Assembly (NCBI GenBank): GCA_029865515.1
Contig: JAOUGQ010000028.1
Coordinates: 1-17,879 of the forward strand
Direction: 5' to 3'
Length of the DNA: 17,879 nucleotides
From: Nitrospirota bacterium
Lineage (GTDB): Bacteria; Nitrospirota; Nitrospiria; Nitrospirales; UBA8639
A program made the position numbers and the translations under genes. A model generated the notes under the pieces. That model was given only the letters and a program-made list of their open reading frames with translations, did no database searches and was not told where the DNA came from. Below, piece after piece: positions 7,273-15,736 of the stretch; the first letter of the stretch is position 1; each line of letters starts with the position of its first letter.

Positions 7273-7535
7273 CTATGAAATCATATGGATACTTCCCTTT
7301 ATCGAAGGCATGAATTTTCAAAAGGCTGGTAATTCCGGCATTTGGTCGTCGAGTTTTCTTTTGCCATAAAGTCTTCTCTGGCGTATTCTTTTCTTATAGT
7401 GTGTCATCGTTGTCGTCGGAAGGCCTTCGCACCACTTGCGTCTGGGTCGCAATATGCTGATCGTCGAGGTGAGAGGGACATCACTAATCATCAGATGTGA
7501 TCCTTTTCAATGGTAAGCTGGAGAAAGGATGAATC

Positions 7536-9062
7536 ATGTCCGGACCCGCCAAAGTTGCGTGCATTACTCTCGATGCGGTCGAGCAGAGTTTACTCCTGAC
7601 CTGGGCGAAACAAGGCCTGCTTCCTCATTTGGGAAAACTTCTTGAGGAGTCGGTCTCTTCGGAAACTCGCAATCCCGACATCATTTATAGTGGTACCCTG
7701 TGGGCGAGTTTTAATACCGGAGTTTGGCCGGGGCGCCATGATCATTACTTCTATCTCCAGCCCGAATCTGGCAGCTATGGCTTGCGATTGTTTATGCCGG
7801 AGAATGTGTCGGTTGATTCCATTTGGAACACCATCGCGCGAGAGGGGCGACGTGTTGCCTTGATCGACCTGCCTAAAGCCCGGCTTGAGCATTTGCCACA
7901 GACGTTACAAGTTTCCTTCTGGGGGGAGCACGAAGTCTTACAGCCTCTCACCTGCTGGCCGCCGTCTCTGGAGCAGGAAGTGGTGCAGGTTGTGGGCAAG
8001 GACCAAATTGGTGCCTGCGATCTCGTTCGCCAACGACCGGACGAGCTTCGTCAGCTTAGAGATGGTTTGATTGAGCGGGCGAAACGGCGCGGGGATCTCG
8101 CACTGGCCGTTCTTGAACAGGGGCCTTGGGATCTTTTTGTCTTGAATTTCAGCGAAGCCCACTGTGCGGGTCATCAGCTCTGGGCTGCCCGTGATCCCGG
8201 GCATCCGGAGTACAAGCCTGCCCTCCGTTCCGCTCTTGGAGAAGATCCGCTGCTTGATGTCTATCAGGCGATTGACCGGAGTCTGGGGCGGATTGTTGAG
8301 GCGTTGGGGAGAGAAGCCTTTCTCCTCGTCCTTGCGACGCATGGTATCGGCCCGCGCTACGATGCTGCACCGGCCCTTGATGCGGTGTTGCGCCGTCTCG
8401 ACGGAATTGACGCGCCGACAATATCAGGGCCGATCGAAGTTGTACGGAGGGTCTGGCTCCAGATTCCCGGCTGTTTCCGGCGTCCCTTTCGTCATGTCAT
8501 TGATCGTCTCTACGATGCTTCTCGCCAGGCTGAGCGGGCCAAACGACGATTCTTCGTCATTCCCACCACTGACAACTGCGGCGGCATCCGTATGAATCTC
8601 AAAGGACGTGAGCCGGAGGGCCAAGTCGAGCCGGGAGCACCGTACCGGAAGCTGTGCGATTGGCTCAAGGAAGAACTCCTTGCACTTAAGAATGTACAGA
8701 CCGGAGCGCCGGTGGTGACCCGCGTCCTCTATGGGGACGATCTCTTCCCCGGTGCCTATCGGAAAGAATTCCCGGATCTCGTGATTGAGTGGAACAATGA
8801 AGCTCCCATAACCGCCGTGCGCTCTCAATCTGTCGGTGAGATTCGAGTGGAGTCCCTCAACCCCCGCACGGGAGATCACCGTCCGAAGGGCCTCGTTTTG
8901 GCCCGAAGCAACGATCTTCAGCCTCACTTCCTACAAGGCGCCATATCGTTGGTGGATTTGGCGCCCACCTTGGCTGCGCATTTGGGAGTCCAACTTTCTG
9001 GAATCGACGGCAAGCCGGTCACGGAATTTTTCCCGCAGAGCGCCAGGCCACGAGCGACCTAA
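7536..9062 (+). CDS. alkaline phosphatase superfamily protein (type I phosphodiesterase/nucleotide pyrophosphatase-like)
   Basis: A 508-residue predicted metal-dependent phosphohydrolase without signal peptide. In order: metal-binding D13 in ITLDA; probable nucleophile T54 in YSGTLWASFNTGVWPGRH, the Type I phosphodiesterase pattern; NFSEAHCAGHQLW (204-216), equivalent to the D/E-x-H-x-x-x-H metal segment of this group; ATHGIGP (267-273) replacing the usual SDHG; and a C-terminal histidine H448 in TGDHRPKG. The Asp-to-Thr change before H269 is a departure from the commonest motif. AAAGGA at 7524-7529 sits 6 nt before the ATG. The glycosyltransferase gene starts immediately after the stop (TAA then ATG), so the pair is an operon. 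Such AlkP proteins often sit in polysaccharide loci; the substrate cannot be read from sequence. Confidence 0.88.
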   Translation: MSGPAKVACITLDAVEQSLLLTWAKQGLLPHLGKLLEESVSSETRNPDIIYSGTLWASFNTGVWPGRHDHYFYLQPESGSYGLRLFMPENVSVDSIWNTIAREGRRVALIDLPKARLEHLPQTLQVSFWGEHEVLQPLTCWPPSLEQEVVQVVGKDQIGACDLVRQRPDELRQLRDGLIERAKRRGDLALAVLEQGPWDLFVLNFSEAHCAGHQLWAARDPGHPEYKPALRSALGEDPLLDVYQAIDRSLGRIVEALGREAFLLVLATHGIGPRYDAAPALDAVLRRLDGIDAPTISGPIEVVRRVWLQIPGCFRRPFRHVIDRLYDASRQAERAKRRFFVIPTTDNCGGIRMNLKGREPEGQVEPGAPYRKLCDWLKEELLALKNVQTGAPVVTRVLYGDDLFPGAYRKEFPDLVIEWNNEAPITAVRSQSVGEIRVESLNPRTGDHRPKGLVLARSNDLQPHFLQGAISLVDLAPTLAAHLGVQLSGIDGKPVTEFFPQSARPRAT

Positions 9063-10037
9063 ATGACTGACGCTGCAATCGGAGTCGTCATCCCTGCCTA
9101 TAATGCCGGTGACTTTCTCGGTGAAGCTATTGAGAGCATACGTGCTCAGACGTGGGAAAACTGGGAATGCCTCATCGTGGACGATGGATCAACGGACGAG
9201 ACGCCGCTTCTTTTGAGCTCGTATCGGGACCCTCGCATCCGATCGGTGCGCCAGGCAAATTGTGGTGAGCGGGAGGCTCGCTTGACGGGTTTCTCGCTGA
9301 CCCGAGCACCGAAGATTGTGTTCCTGGATGCCGATGATCGGTTGCTCCCGGATGCTCTAACCCGCTATTCGAGTTTTTTGGACGATCATCCTTCTGTTGG
9401 TGTTGCCTATGGGGAACGAGTCCTCATCGACAAGGAGGGAAGGTCGTTCGGCTCGAGGGCCGGGGCGTTTCTCAATAAACATCCGGAAGGTGACGTCCTG
9501 GAGTCGATCCTGGTGCGTCCGTTTCTCTCTACACCCTCCCAAGCGTGTATGCGTCGAGAGGTGGTGCCTCCTGCCAAATGGTTAGCAGGGCGAGGTAAAT
9601 TGGGAGACTGGGTGCTGCTGGCCGGATCGGCTTTTAAGGGCCGGTTTGCCTATATGGGAAAATCTCCGCTTGTCGAGTATCGAATTCACGGCAATAGCCA
9701 GCTCCGGAGTCTTGCCAGCGACCCGCAGAGTGCGGTCGGGGTTCAAGAATATGACGAGGTCCTGGATAGTCTCTTTGCATTTCCTGGGCTGGAGTCACGC
9801 TTCGGCGTGGGAAAACTTTCTCAATTGCGGCGGGTGGCCGAGTCGAGTTGTCTGGCTATCAAAGGGCAGGAGTTTCTTCGGGGTGGCGAGTATCGCACCG
9901 CACAGCGCTATTTTCGGGCGGCACTTCGGGCCGGATCGCGCGATATCCGGGATCTCCTCTGTTGGCTGGCGACTTTTTCTCCTTCCCTCCTGCGCTTGGC
10001 AGAGCCTCTCTATGGTGCGGTCAATCCTAATAAATAG
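9063..10037 (+). CDS. family 2 glycosyltransferase
   Basis: A 324-residue GT-A-fold glycosyltransferase. The N-terminal domain shows GVVIPAYNAGDFLGEAIES (7-25), the nucleotide-binding IVDDGSTDE (38-46) and the metal-binding DADD (89-92) after a KIVFL strand. A GDW element near residue 180 is where the catalytic base region of this family usually lies. No membrane segment is visible, so it is probably cytosolic or peripheral. The C-terminal 80 residues (GGEYRTAQRYFRAALRAGS and onward) look like a TPR-type helical hairpin. The start codon directly follows the stop of the AlkP-superfamily gene, so the two are co-transcribed and presumably act on the same glycan or glycolipid. Donor and acceptor are unknown; no other glycan-synthesis genes are visible in the window. 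Confidence 0.93.
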   Translation: MTDAAIGVVIPAYNAGDFLGEAIESIRAQTWENWECLIVDDGSTDETPLLLSSYRDPRIRSVRQANCGEREARLTGFSLTRAPKIVFLDADDRLLPDALTRYSSFLDDHPSVGVAYGERVLIDKEGRSFGSRAGAFLNKHPEGDVLESILVRPFLSTPSQACMRREVVPPAKWLAGRGKLGDWVLLAGSAFKGRFAYMGKSPLVEYRIHGNSQLRSLASDPQSAVGVQEYDEVLDSLFAFPGLESRFGVGKLSQLRRVAESSCLAIKGQEFLRGGEYRTAQRYFRAALRAGSRDIRDLLCWLATFSPSLLRLAEPLYGAVNPNK

Positions 10038-10108
10038 CTTCATGCCCTAACCCGCAGAACGTAAGAAGTATCGAGGTAGGTCTTGTCATCATCCAGGCTG
10101 GATGCCGT

Positions 10109-10130
10109 TCATCGGTTGGTTCGTCGATGA
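10109..10130 (+). terminator. possible weak terminator between convergent glycosyltransferase and M48 genes
   Basis: TCATCG (10109-10114) and CGATGA (10125-10130) form a 6-bp stem with a 10-nt loop, followed by GATTTTCC. A second small stem (CATCC/GGATG) lies just upstream, and a T8 run follows at about 10147. It is in the right place to end the plus-strand operon but is not strong. Confidence 0.3.
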
Positions 10131-10160
10131 GATTTTCCGCAGGTGATTTTTTTTGAAATT

Positions 10161-11040
10161 TTACGAGGATGGACTTCGTTGTGTCCTGCAATACTGCTGG
10201 CGAAGGGCGAGGGCTTCGGGCATCCATTCTTGAAATTGTTTGATGCGGGTCTCATGGCTGGGGTGGGTGGACATGAATTCTGCCGGTTGCTTCCCTTGGC
10301 TCGCTTCTGCCATGCGTTCCCACAGCCTTGGAGCTTCGGTCGGGTCAAAACAGGCCCTGGCCACAAATAACAGACCCATGTAATCGGCTTCCGATTCATG
10401 CTCTCGCGAAAACGGGAGAAGGACCCCATAGTGTGCGCTGACTCCCAAGGCGCTCATGACCATTTTCTGTGTGTCGTGATCCATGTCTCTCAAGGCCATC
10501 CCGGCTGCCATTGTGCCGATCTGGACTAACTGTTTGCTGAGCCATACGCTCGGCGCCATGTCGGGCAATGGCATGGGCAATTTCATGGCCCATGATGACC
10601 GCCAACCCGCTATGATTTTCCGCGACGGAGAGGAGCCCGGTGTACACCGCCGTTTTCCCGCCTGGCAATGCAAAGGCATTGGCTTGTGGTGATTCAATCA
10701 CGTTGAATTCCCATTCGAACCCGGGGTCCACATCGGCGGCGGCTTGAGCCAGACGGCGGCCGATGGTTCGAGTCAAATCCACGAATTGCCCTTCCGGGAT
10801 GACTCGGGACTGACTGAGAATTTCCTGGTACGCCTGAAGGCCCAAAGCCATTTCTTGCTCACGGGTCATATCCACCAAATGAGAACGACCGGTAAGGGGA
10901 ACGTTTTCTTGATGAGAGGCGTAATAATAAAGACCGTATATTGCAAATAAGATGAGCGGGATGAGGCGCATTTTCCAGCTTAAGCGCGTGCGAGGTTGTC
11001 CGCTCCTCTCTTTATGTCTTCCAAACGATCCGCTTCGCAT
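10161..11040 (-). pseudogene. M48 family metallopeptidase (LoiP/YcaL-like), apparent one-base frameshift
   Basis: A membrane-anchored zinc protease of the M48 type; relatives in the envelope degrade misfolded membrane proteins. The N-terminal frame (from ATG 11040) has a membrane anchor at about residues 25-41 (RLIPLILFAIYGLYYYA), then NAFALPGGK and the zinc motif HEIAH (152-156). Protein homology then switches frame after ERMAQQ: the second frame continues QLVQIGTMAAGMAL, HESEADYMGL (third zinc ligand Glu) and HPSHETR to a TAA at 10161. One extra base in TTT at 10533-10535 (plus strand) explains it; removing it gives a normal protein of about 292 residues. Start: ATG 11040 has GGAGAG 8 nt upstream; TTG 11067 has no such site. 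Whether the shift is a sequencing error or a real lesion cannot be decided here. Confidence 0.8.
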
Positions 11041-11441
11041 CGTTTTTTCTCTCCAGTGGTCGAGCAAGGTGTATCGATAAGAAATTTTTGCGGTAGAATG
11101 AATTAAGAGGCGGTGAAAGCTTACTGTAAAAGGTCCGGTAAGCGCTATTGTTGATAACCTGATGAAAACAAATAAGATAGGTGGAGTTACTTAACAGCAG
11201 GGAGGGGCTCGGCTGGAGGATGAGTGTTACTGGTAGTGATTAAATCTCGACCTATTCTGGAATCTGATGGGGCCATTGACTTGGATGTGCCGAAATCATG
11301 ATTGAAGAGGCAGAGCGGCTAGTGCGAGGACATTCTGAAAGGTTTTTGTACAGGTATCCCAAGTTCTGATCCCTTCATTCATCAACTATCCCATCAACAA
11401 TATTCCTATCCTGCTACAGTCACTTTTGAAAGGGGAAGGCG
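11041..11441. other. 401-bp intergenic region between divergent genes
   Basis: This lies between the 5' ends of the minus-strand M48 gene and the plus-strand anchored protein, so promoters for both should be here. I see only a 6-bp inverted repeat GCTTAC/GTAAGC (11119-11124, 11138-11143) and ribosome binding sites at each end. No convincing -35/-10 pair, RNA gene or small coding region was recognised. Confidence 0.5.
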
Positions 11442-12134
11442 ATGAATGCTCATACACCAAAAACAGCGGGTTCAACTCGAACGTTTAGTGGCAAACAGGT
11501 CATCGTTTTTATCGGGCTGGCAGTGCTGGCCACTGCGTTAGTAACCGTGTGGTGGGTCAATCAATACCTGTTTGCCAAGATGTTTGAGCCCACTCGCTTG
11601 AATGCGGCTGAGCAGCAGGTTCTTGATGCCAAAATGGCCCCATTGCTCCATACGGTCGATGCCGGGTCACCCGCTCTCCCATCTTCTCTGCCTGTCACCC
11701 ACATGCCTCTTGAACCAGAACCCTATTCCGAGAGTGGACCCAATCGGGAAATTCGATTGACTGAGCGGGAGGTCAATGCGTTGCTTGCTAAAGATTCGGA
11801 AATGGCCAGGCATATGGCGGTGGATTTGTCGGACGATCTTCTGAGTGTCAAATTAGTGGTACCGATGAACGAAGACATGCCTCTTGTGGGTGGAAAGATG
11901 TTGAAGCTTAACTTTGGCCTTGCGCTCAGTTATGAGAACGGGAAGCCGGTGGTCGCGATGCGCGGCATCAGTGTCGGGGGGATTCCGCTACCGAGTGCCT
12001 GGTGGGGGGATATCAAAAATACTAACCTCGTGGAGGAATATGGTGGCTCAGGAGGTTTTTGGGATCAGTTTGCGAAGGGTGTGGAAGATCTGAAAATCAA
12101 AGATGGTGAATTGCATGTCATATTAAAAGAATAG
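11442..12134 (+). CDS. unknown membrane-anchored protein, single N-terminal transmembrane helix
   Basis: A 230-residue protein of unrecognised family. Residues 19-40 form one transmembrane helix (QVIVFIGLAVLATALVTVWW) after a short polar N-terminus, so the remainder is probably periplasmic. A Pro/Ser-rich linker (about 71-100) leads to a compact domain (about 101-230) with the pattern REIRLTEREVNALLAKD, then alternating beta strands (LLSVKLVVPM, LKLNFGLALSYENGKPVV, MRGISVGGIPLP) and a final KIKDGELHVIL strand. The order of a TM helix, an 'LTEREVNALL' helix and a lipid-binding-like beta sheet is reminiscent of YpmS/DUF2140 or LmeA-type proteins, but I cannot confirm homology. AAAGGGGAAGG precedes the ATG. 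It is a single gene, convergent with the transpeptidase operon. Confidence 0.8.
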   Translation: MNAHTPKTAGSTRTFSGKQVIVFIGLAVLATALVTVWWVNQYLFAKMFEPTRLNAAEQQVLDAKMAPLLHTVDAGSPALPSSLPVTHMPLEPEPYSESGPNREIRLTEREVNALLAKDSEMARHMAVDLSDDLLSVKLVVPMNEDMPLVGGKMLKLNFGLALSYENGKPVVAMRGISVGGIPLPSAWWGDIKNTNLVEEYGGSGGFWDQFAKGVEDLKIKDGELHVILKE

Positions 12135-12170
12135 TCGTTCACCTCTTTCGTGGAAACATTCTCACTCTAT

Positions 12171-12202
12171 GAGCACACGCCTCATTCTTTCTCCGTGTGC
12201 TC
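12171..12202. repeat. perfect 9-bp inverted repeat between convergent genes
   Basis: GAGCACACG (12171-12179) and CGTGTGCTC (12194-12202) with a 14-nt loop. It lies 37 bp after the plus-strand gene and 167 bp after the last gene of the minus-strand operon. No U-tract on either side, so it may be a factor-assisted terminator, an mRNA 3' end protector or a protein site. Confidence 0.5.
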
Positions 12203-12368
12203 GAATGCTTAATCTTCTTTCACTCAGATGTTGTTGGAGGTTTTTCTTCCCGTCGACGGTTCAATTGAATCTTCTTCCTTTTGACCATTTCTCTTGCTCA
12301 GCATGAATTTGGTCAATCCTCAGCCCGGTAGGCTTGTAGAAATTGATGACGGAGTACCCGGGTGTTCT

Positions 12369-13046
12369 CTATTTGGCGGTTGCCTTTTCTAGAATCACAA
12401 GGCCGGTCATTGGCGGGATGGTGGCCCAATACAAGGCTTGCGCTTCTGTAGGATCAAGTGAAAGCACCAGGTATTGCCGTGAACCGCTCCAGGTTCCTAT
12501 TCTTGCCGCGACGCGCTGTCCCCACCCGGCTATCTGGTGCACCATATTTTCCCAGAAAGAGGGCAGGTGATGCGGTTGCACCAGAATCGTCAAGTTTTCC
12601 TGGAAGGCTAATTCATAGTGGTTAGGCATGTCGTTGACGGTCAGGGGTTTTGCGGGTTCTTCCGGAGGAGACTCTGAGGAGGAATCTGAGGGAGGGGTAA
12701 TGGGTATGGGCGAGATTAATGGATCCTTCGTGTTGAGTTGCACAATCGTTGAATGGGCGAGAGGGGCGCCGATCCACGCGGATTGAGTGAGCGGAAATGT
12801 TCTCAAGGGGATGCCACGGGCTTTGAGAAACACGATGTTCTTTGTGGTATCGACGACGAGATAGAGGGATTTGGTTTTTGCCAGTTGCAGCTCTTGATCG
12901 ATGGGCTGAGGAGGGGGCTTCGATTGAGCACGGCCTTGGGAAAAACAGGATTCTCCCAGGACCAGCGTGATGAAGAACACCCACAGCACGCAGGAGACGG
13001 CAGGATGGAGAGACACGTTGGTAAAGAAATAATTGAAGCGTTTCAA
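12369..13046 (-). CDS. secreted protein resembling an L,D-transpeptidase domain but lacking the catalytic motif
   Basis: A 225-residue protein, last gene of the minus-strand operon. An N-terminal signal-like region (about 15-40, VLWVFFITLVLG) is followed by SLYLVVDTTKNIVFLKARG (60-78), which parallels the first strands of the neighbouring transpeptidase (YIVVDTAQNRVYLRNG). After that, similarity is lost: there is a Pro/Ser-rich insert (about 113-137) and no HG...SHGC-type site. Its only cysteines, C19 and C34, are in the signal region. It therefore looks like a catalytically dead relative or a partner of the two active transpeptidases. TTG at 13046 overlaps the previous stop as TTGA, implying translational coupling; there is no independent ribosome binding site. 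Cysteine loss is seen; the partner role is inference. Confidence 0.75.
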   Translation of the reverse strand: MKRFNYFFTNVSLHPAVSCVLWVFFITLVLGESCFSQGRAQSKPPPQPIDQELQLAKTKSLYLVVDTTKNIVFLKARGIPLRTFPLTQSAWIGAPLAHSTIVQLNTKDPLISPIPITPPSDSSSESPPEEPAKPLTVNDMPNHYELAFQENLTILVQPHHLPSFWENMVHQIAGWGQRVAARIGTWSGSRQYLVLSLDPTEAQALYWATIPPMTGLVILEKATAK

Positions 13047-13681
13047 AAGATGATGAGGGTGGTGCCGAGAGGAACATTGTGAAAGAGATATTCAAGCGGC
13101 TCATCACCAAGTCTGATGCAGCCATGGGTGACGTTGGTTCCCAGCATTCGAGTGTACAGAGTGCCATGAATGAAATAGCCCTTGCCAAATCCGAGGGCAT
13201 AGTCCCCCAGTACGCCTGTTTCAATCCGGTCCTTGGGTTTCGTCGGAATAGGTTCGCCTTCCTCAATGAAGGCCCAATCGGGTTTGTTCCAAGCGGGATT
13301 TTTGATTTTACTGGAAATGGTAAACACGCCTCGCGGGGTATCAAATACCCACCCGTTGGTAGGATTGCGGGGGTCTTGCAAGCGAGCGCCACTGCCGGTG
13401 GAGGCCACGGCACTGTAAAGGGTCCGATTGCCATTTCGGAGGTACACGCGATTTTGAGCGGTGTCGACGACGATGTAGGGACCTTTCGGGGCGGCGGCGA
13501 GCAGGGCGGGAGCTGAGGGATAAAACGGGATTTCTTCTCCCCTGTTTTTTTCGACAACCGGCTTCACGGGTGTGGTGCGTTTGGGAGCCACAACGGGTGA
13601 AGCCCCAAGAGTGATCGCCAGGATCGCCAGCATACAGAGCGCGAGAGGGACACATGAGCGAAGGTGAATGGGGGCGATCAT
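13043..13681 (-). CDS. L,D-transpeptidase (YkuD domain)
   Basis: A 212-residue secreted enzyme of the YkuD family, which cross-links peptidoglycan through meso-diaminopimelate or attaches proteins to it. Signal peptide at about residues 8-32 (VPLALCMLAILAITLG). The YkuD domain starts at YIVVDTAQNRVYLRNG (69-84) and ends with the signature GYFIHGT (H172) and VTHGCIRL with nucleophile C188 and R190. TPRGVF (115-120) is also typical. Start: the frame opens at 13717, inside the upstream gene, but ATG 13681 lies one base after that gene's TAA and begins a proper signal peptide, so it is preferred. The 3' end overlaps the degenerate relative by 4 bp. Family certain; whether it makes cross-links or tethers a lipoprotein is unknown. 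Confidence 0.93.
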   Translation of the reverse strand: MIAPIHLRSCVPLALCMLAILAITLGASPVVAPKRTTPVKPVVEKNRGEEIPFYPSAPALLAAAPKGPYIVVDTAQNRVYLRNGNRTLYSAVASTGSGARLQDPRNPTNGWVFDTPRGVFTISSKIKNPAWNKPDWAFIEEGEPIPTKPKDRIETGVLGDYALGFGKGYFIHGTLYTRMLGTNVTHGCIRLGDEPLEYLFHNVPLGTTLIIF

Positions 13682-13682
13682 G

Positions 13683-14918
13683 TTATTTGGTGCTCGTGAA
13701 TGACGCTTCAAGGGCACGTGTTCGGTGCCATCGTTCTGTCCGTTGCTGAATATGTTCTTTCAACAGGTGCAAGGTGTTGACCACTTCGTTGTCTGTATTC
13801 AGGGCCCCCACGATGGTGACGGGAGTCCCAGTTTTCGCCCGGTCGAACACCTGATCCATGGCTGAATTCTCCAGGCCGATACAGCCGCTCGTGGCATCTT
13901 CGTTGTCAGGACCTTCTCCATGAATTTCAATAAGACTGCCGATGGATCGGTCCGATGGAAGTAGCCCATTGGCTTGAGCCTCGTGGAATCGCTGCTGGTG
14001 TGCGGCTGTGGGGTAGTCTAACAACAAGGCCTTATAGTATTTGGTTCCGGCTCCTTCTTTTTTGCGGATTACATGAAACTGGCCTTCCGGAGTGGCTCCG
14101 TCTCCTTCCGACAGCTTGTCCGCTAACCCTGAAAATCCCAAGCTCACTGGGTAGTCTGCAATGATCCGGCCGCGTTGATACACAAAAAGGCGGCGGGGGG
14201 CCTTGAGCACGACCACGGCCGTTCCGGCGGTCGAGGTTGACCATCGGATGGTGCGATTGACCCATTGTTCCCAGAGCGTGATCTGGGTATCGCTGGTATA
14301 CCGTTCCATCTGAGTCATCGTGTGAGTTTCCACGAGATGCAGATGCTTCAGGGCCTGTTCTCCTGCCAAACGAGCCTTCAGGTATTGGCCTTGTTGTGCT
14401 CGCAACGTGCTTTCTCGTAGTAACCCTTCGGCTTTGGAGAGAGCCGGCATGTCAGCTTCCAGATCAAAGAAATGAGAGAGGGTCCGTAACCGTGTGAGTT
14501 GAGCCTGTTCGGGTTCAAGGAGTTCCTCCACCTCCAGTCGAAGGGCGGTGGATTTTTGATGAGACGCTTCAATCAACAGAGAGCCCTCCTCGACCAATTG
14601 TTGATAGGTCTGGTTGAAGATCTCCGCGTTGCCGGTGGACCACCAGTGATTGGTTTCAGTCCGCCACTGGGAGCGGAGTTCCAGGACTTTGTCATGAAAT
14701 TGTTGATAGCGATCAGGAAACAAGATCTGTGCGCCGTCGACCCAGGCTTTCCGGTCCAGATCTTCTAGCAGTGGAGGAAAGGTGTCGGGGTAGCCTGTGT
14801 GTCCCCACCAGGCAAATGCCAAAGCGGGAAGGAGCACCAGTATCCCTGTCATCATCCATCGCCAGCGCCGGGTATTCTCAAACCTGGTTGGCGGGGTTGT
14901 CCTCCGGTTACCCATCAC
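13683..14918 (-). CDS. membrane-anchored coiled-coil L,D-transpeptidase
   Basis: A 411-residue protein with an N-terminal membrane anchor or uncleaved signal (about 21-38, WMMTGILVLLPALAFAWW), a long alpha-helical, probably coiled-coil spacer (about 70-225) and a C-terminal YkuD-type domain from about 233 (AVVVLKAPRRLFVYQRG). The catalytic signature is LIEIHGEG (H333) and TSGCIGLEN with C346; this SGCIGL variant is typical of the ErfK/YafK-like group rather than the SHGCIRL form next door. The helical spacer would let the catalytic domain reach the peptidoglycan from the membrane. The start GTG 14918 directly follows the TAG of the lipoprotein gene; ATG 14915 is equally possible. The two genes are clearly one transcript. 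Confidence in family is high; substrate unknown. Confidence 0.9.
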   Translation of the reverse strand: MMGNRRTTPPTRFENTRRWRWMMTGILVLLPALAFAWWGHTGYPDTFPPLLEDLDRKAWVDGAQILFPDRYQQFHDKVLELRSQWRTETNHWWSTGNAEIFNQTYQQLVEEGSLLIEASHQKSTALRLEVEELLEPEQAQLTRLRTLSHFFDLEADMPALSKAEGLLRESTLRAQQGQYLKARLAGEQALKHLHLVETHTMTQMERYTSDTQITLWEQWVNRTIRWSTSTAGTAVVVLKAPRRLFVYQRGRIIADYPVSLGFSGLADKLSEGDGATPEGQFHVIRKKEGAGTKYYKALLLDYPTAAHQQRFHEAQANGLLPSDRSIGSLIEIHGEGPDNEDATSGCIGLENSAMDQVFDRAKTGTPVTIVGALNTDNEVVNTLHLLKEHIQQRTERWHRTRALEASFTSTK

Positions 14919-15572
14919 CTAGACTTGTCGCTTTGCGGCAAGTTGCCTGGCGGAGATGATCTGCTCTTGAATCCGGATGGCAAACGATTCGACCGAATGG
15001 GCTGTGGTCATGACGTCGATGAAATTCTCTTCTGTCATGATGGACTCAGTTTCAGCTAACAGCGTTTCAGCTGCCTGAAAGGCCAGTGTGAGCTGGTCAA
15101 GTTGACCTTGGTCGGTTACAGGGATGGAGGGTTCCAACAAGAGGGAGCGCGTGTCTTGTAGATTTTGTCTGGCATAGGCGAGAGCCACTTCGGCATTGGC
15201 TTTGGCTTCTTCTTTATTCGCGATGGCTTCTCTTTTGGCCTGCGCGGCGCTGGTCAGGACTTTCGTTAACATGGTGGTAGCTGGTTGATAATCTCGGAAG
15301 AACTGCAGCCGATCCCGCTGCTGATCCAATTCCTTCTTGGCTTGCAGATAAGCCGTTTCTGCTTCAGCGAAGATCTCAATCGCATAATCTTCGGCTCCTG
15401 CTACCCTGGCATCCTCCAACGCATGGATGGCTGCGTCGAGTTGCGGAACGGGTTGTTCGGCACAGGCGGTCAGGAGCAGGCACGTCATGAGGAGGACAAG
15501 CCCACCGGCGGGATGGTCAGAATGTCGGGTGCTCTGCCGGGTGCGTGTTTGGGAAATCTTTGTAACAACCAT
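14919..15572 (-). CDS. DUF4398-like helical lipoprotein
   Basis: A 217-residue lipoprotein, first long gene of the transpeptidase operon. After a basic N-terminus comes a hydrophobic run (GLVLLMTCLLLTAC) with lipobox cysteine C37. The mature protein is almost entirely helical and Ala/Glu-rich. The first part (PQLDAAIHALEDARVAGAEDYA then AEAETAYLQAKKELDQ) matches the pattern of DUF4398 domains, found in envelope lipoproteins near peptidoglycan genes. Start: the frame opens at 15659, but ATG 15572 has AGGA (15582-15579) with 6-nt spacing and leaves a normal signal peptide, so it is preferred. The stop directly abuts the transpeptidase start. A lipoprotein followed by L,D-transpeptidases suggests outer-membrane-to-peptidoglycan attachment, as with Braun lipoprotein; this is inference. 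Confidence 0.85.
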   Translation of the reverse strand: MVVTKISQTRTRQSTRHSDHPAGGLVLLMTCLLLTACAEQPVPQLDAAIHALEDARVAGAEDYAIEIFAEAETAYLQAKKELDQQRDRLQFFRDYQPATTMLTKVLTSAAQAKREAIANKEEAKANAEVALAYARQNLQDTRSLLLEPSIPVTDQGQLDQLTLAFQAAETLLAETESIMTEENFIDVMTTAHSVESFAIRIQEQIISARQLAAKRQV

Positions 15573-15608
15573 TGGTATTCCTGGGGTGTCCAGAATTGAT
15601 ATGTTTTT

Positions 15609-15643
15609 AAAAAGCAGAGGGGCCGAATCCTTCCGGCCCCTCT
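15609..15643 (-). terminator. strong intrinsic terminator of the 38-codon gene, just ahead of the lipoprotein/transpeptidase operon
   Basis: AGAGGGGCCG (15616-15625) pairs perfectly with CGGCCCCTCT (15634-15643) around an 8-nt loop. On the minus strand the stem is followed after two bases by five Ts (15613-15609). On the plus strand no T-run follows, so it acts leftward. It lies 94 bp after the stop of the small gene and only about 43 bp before the ATG of the lipoprotein. Confidence 0.85.
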
Positions 15644-15736
15644 TGGCGCTCATCCGCATCCAAACCGGAAAAGGCGGGGCCTTGTCCTTAAGGGTACAAG
15701 GTCGTGTGTTTCAGGTGTGGTGGGCCGTTCAGTCGA

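Noticed and set aside
12622..13557. 311-codon minus-strand open frame
   Set aside because: It overlaps the L,D-transpeptidase in another frame; the transpeptidase frame carries the catalytic motif and signal peptide, this one has none.
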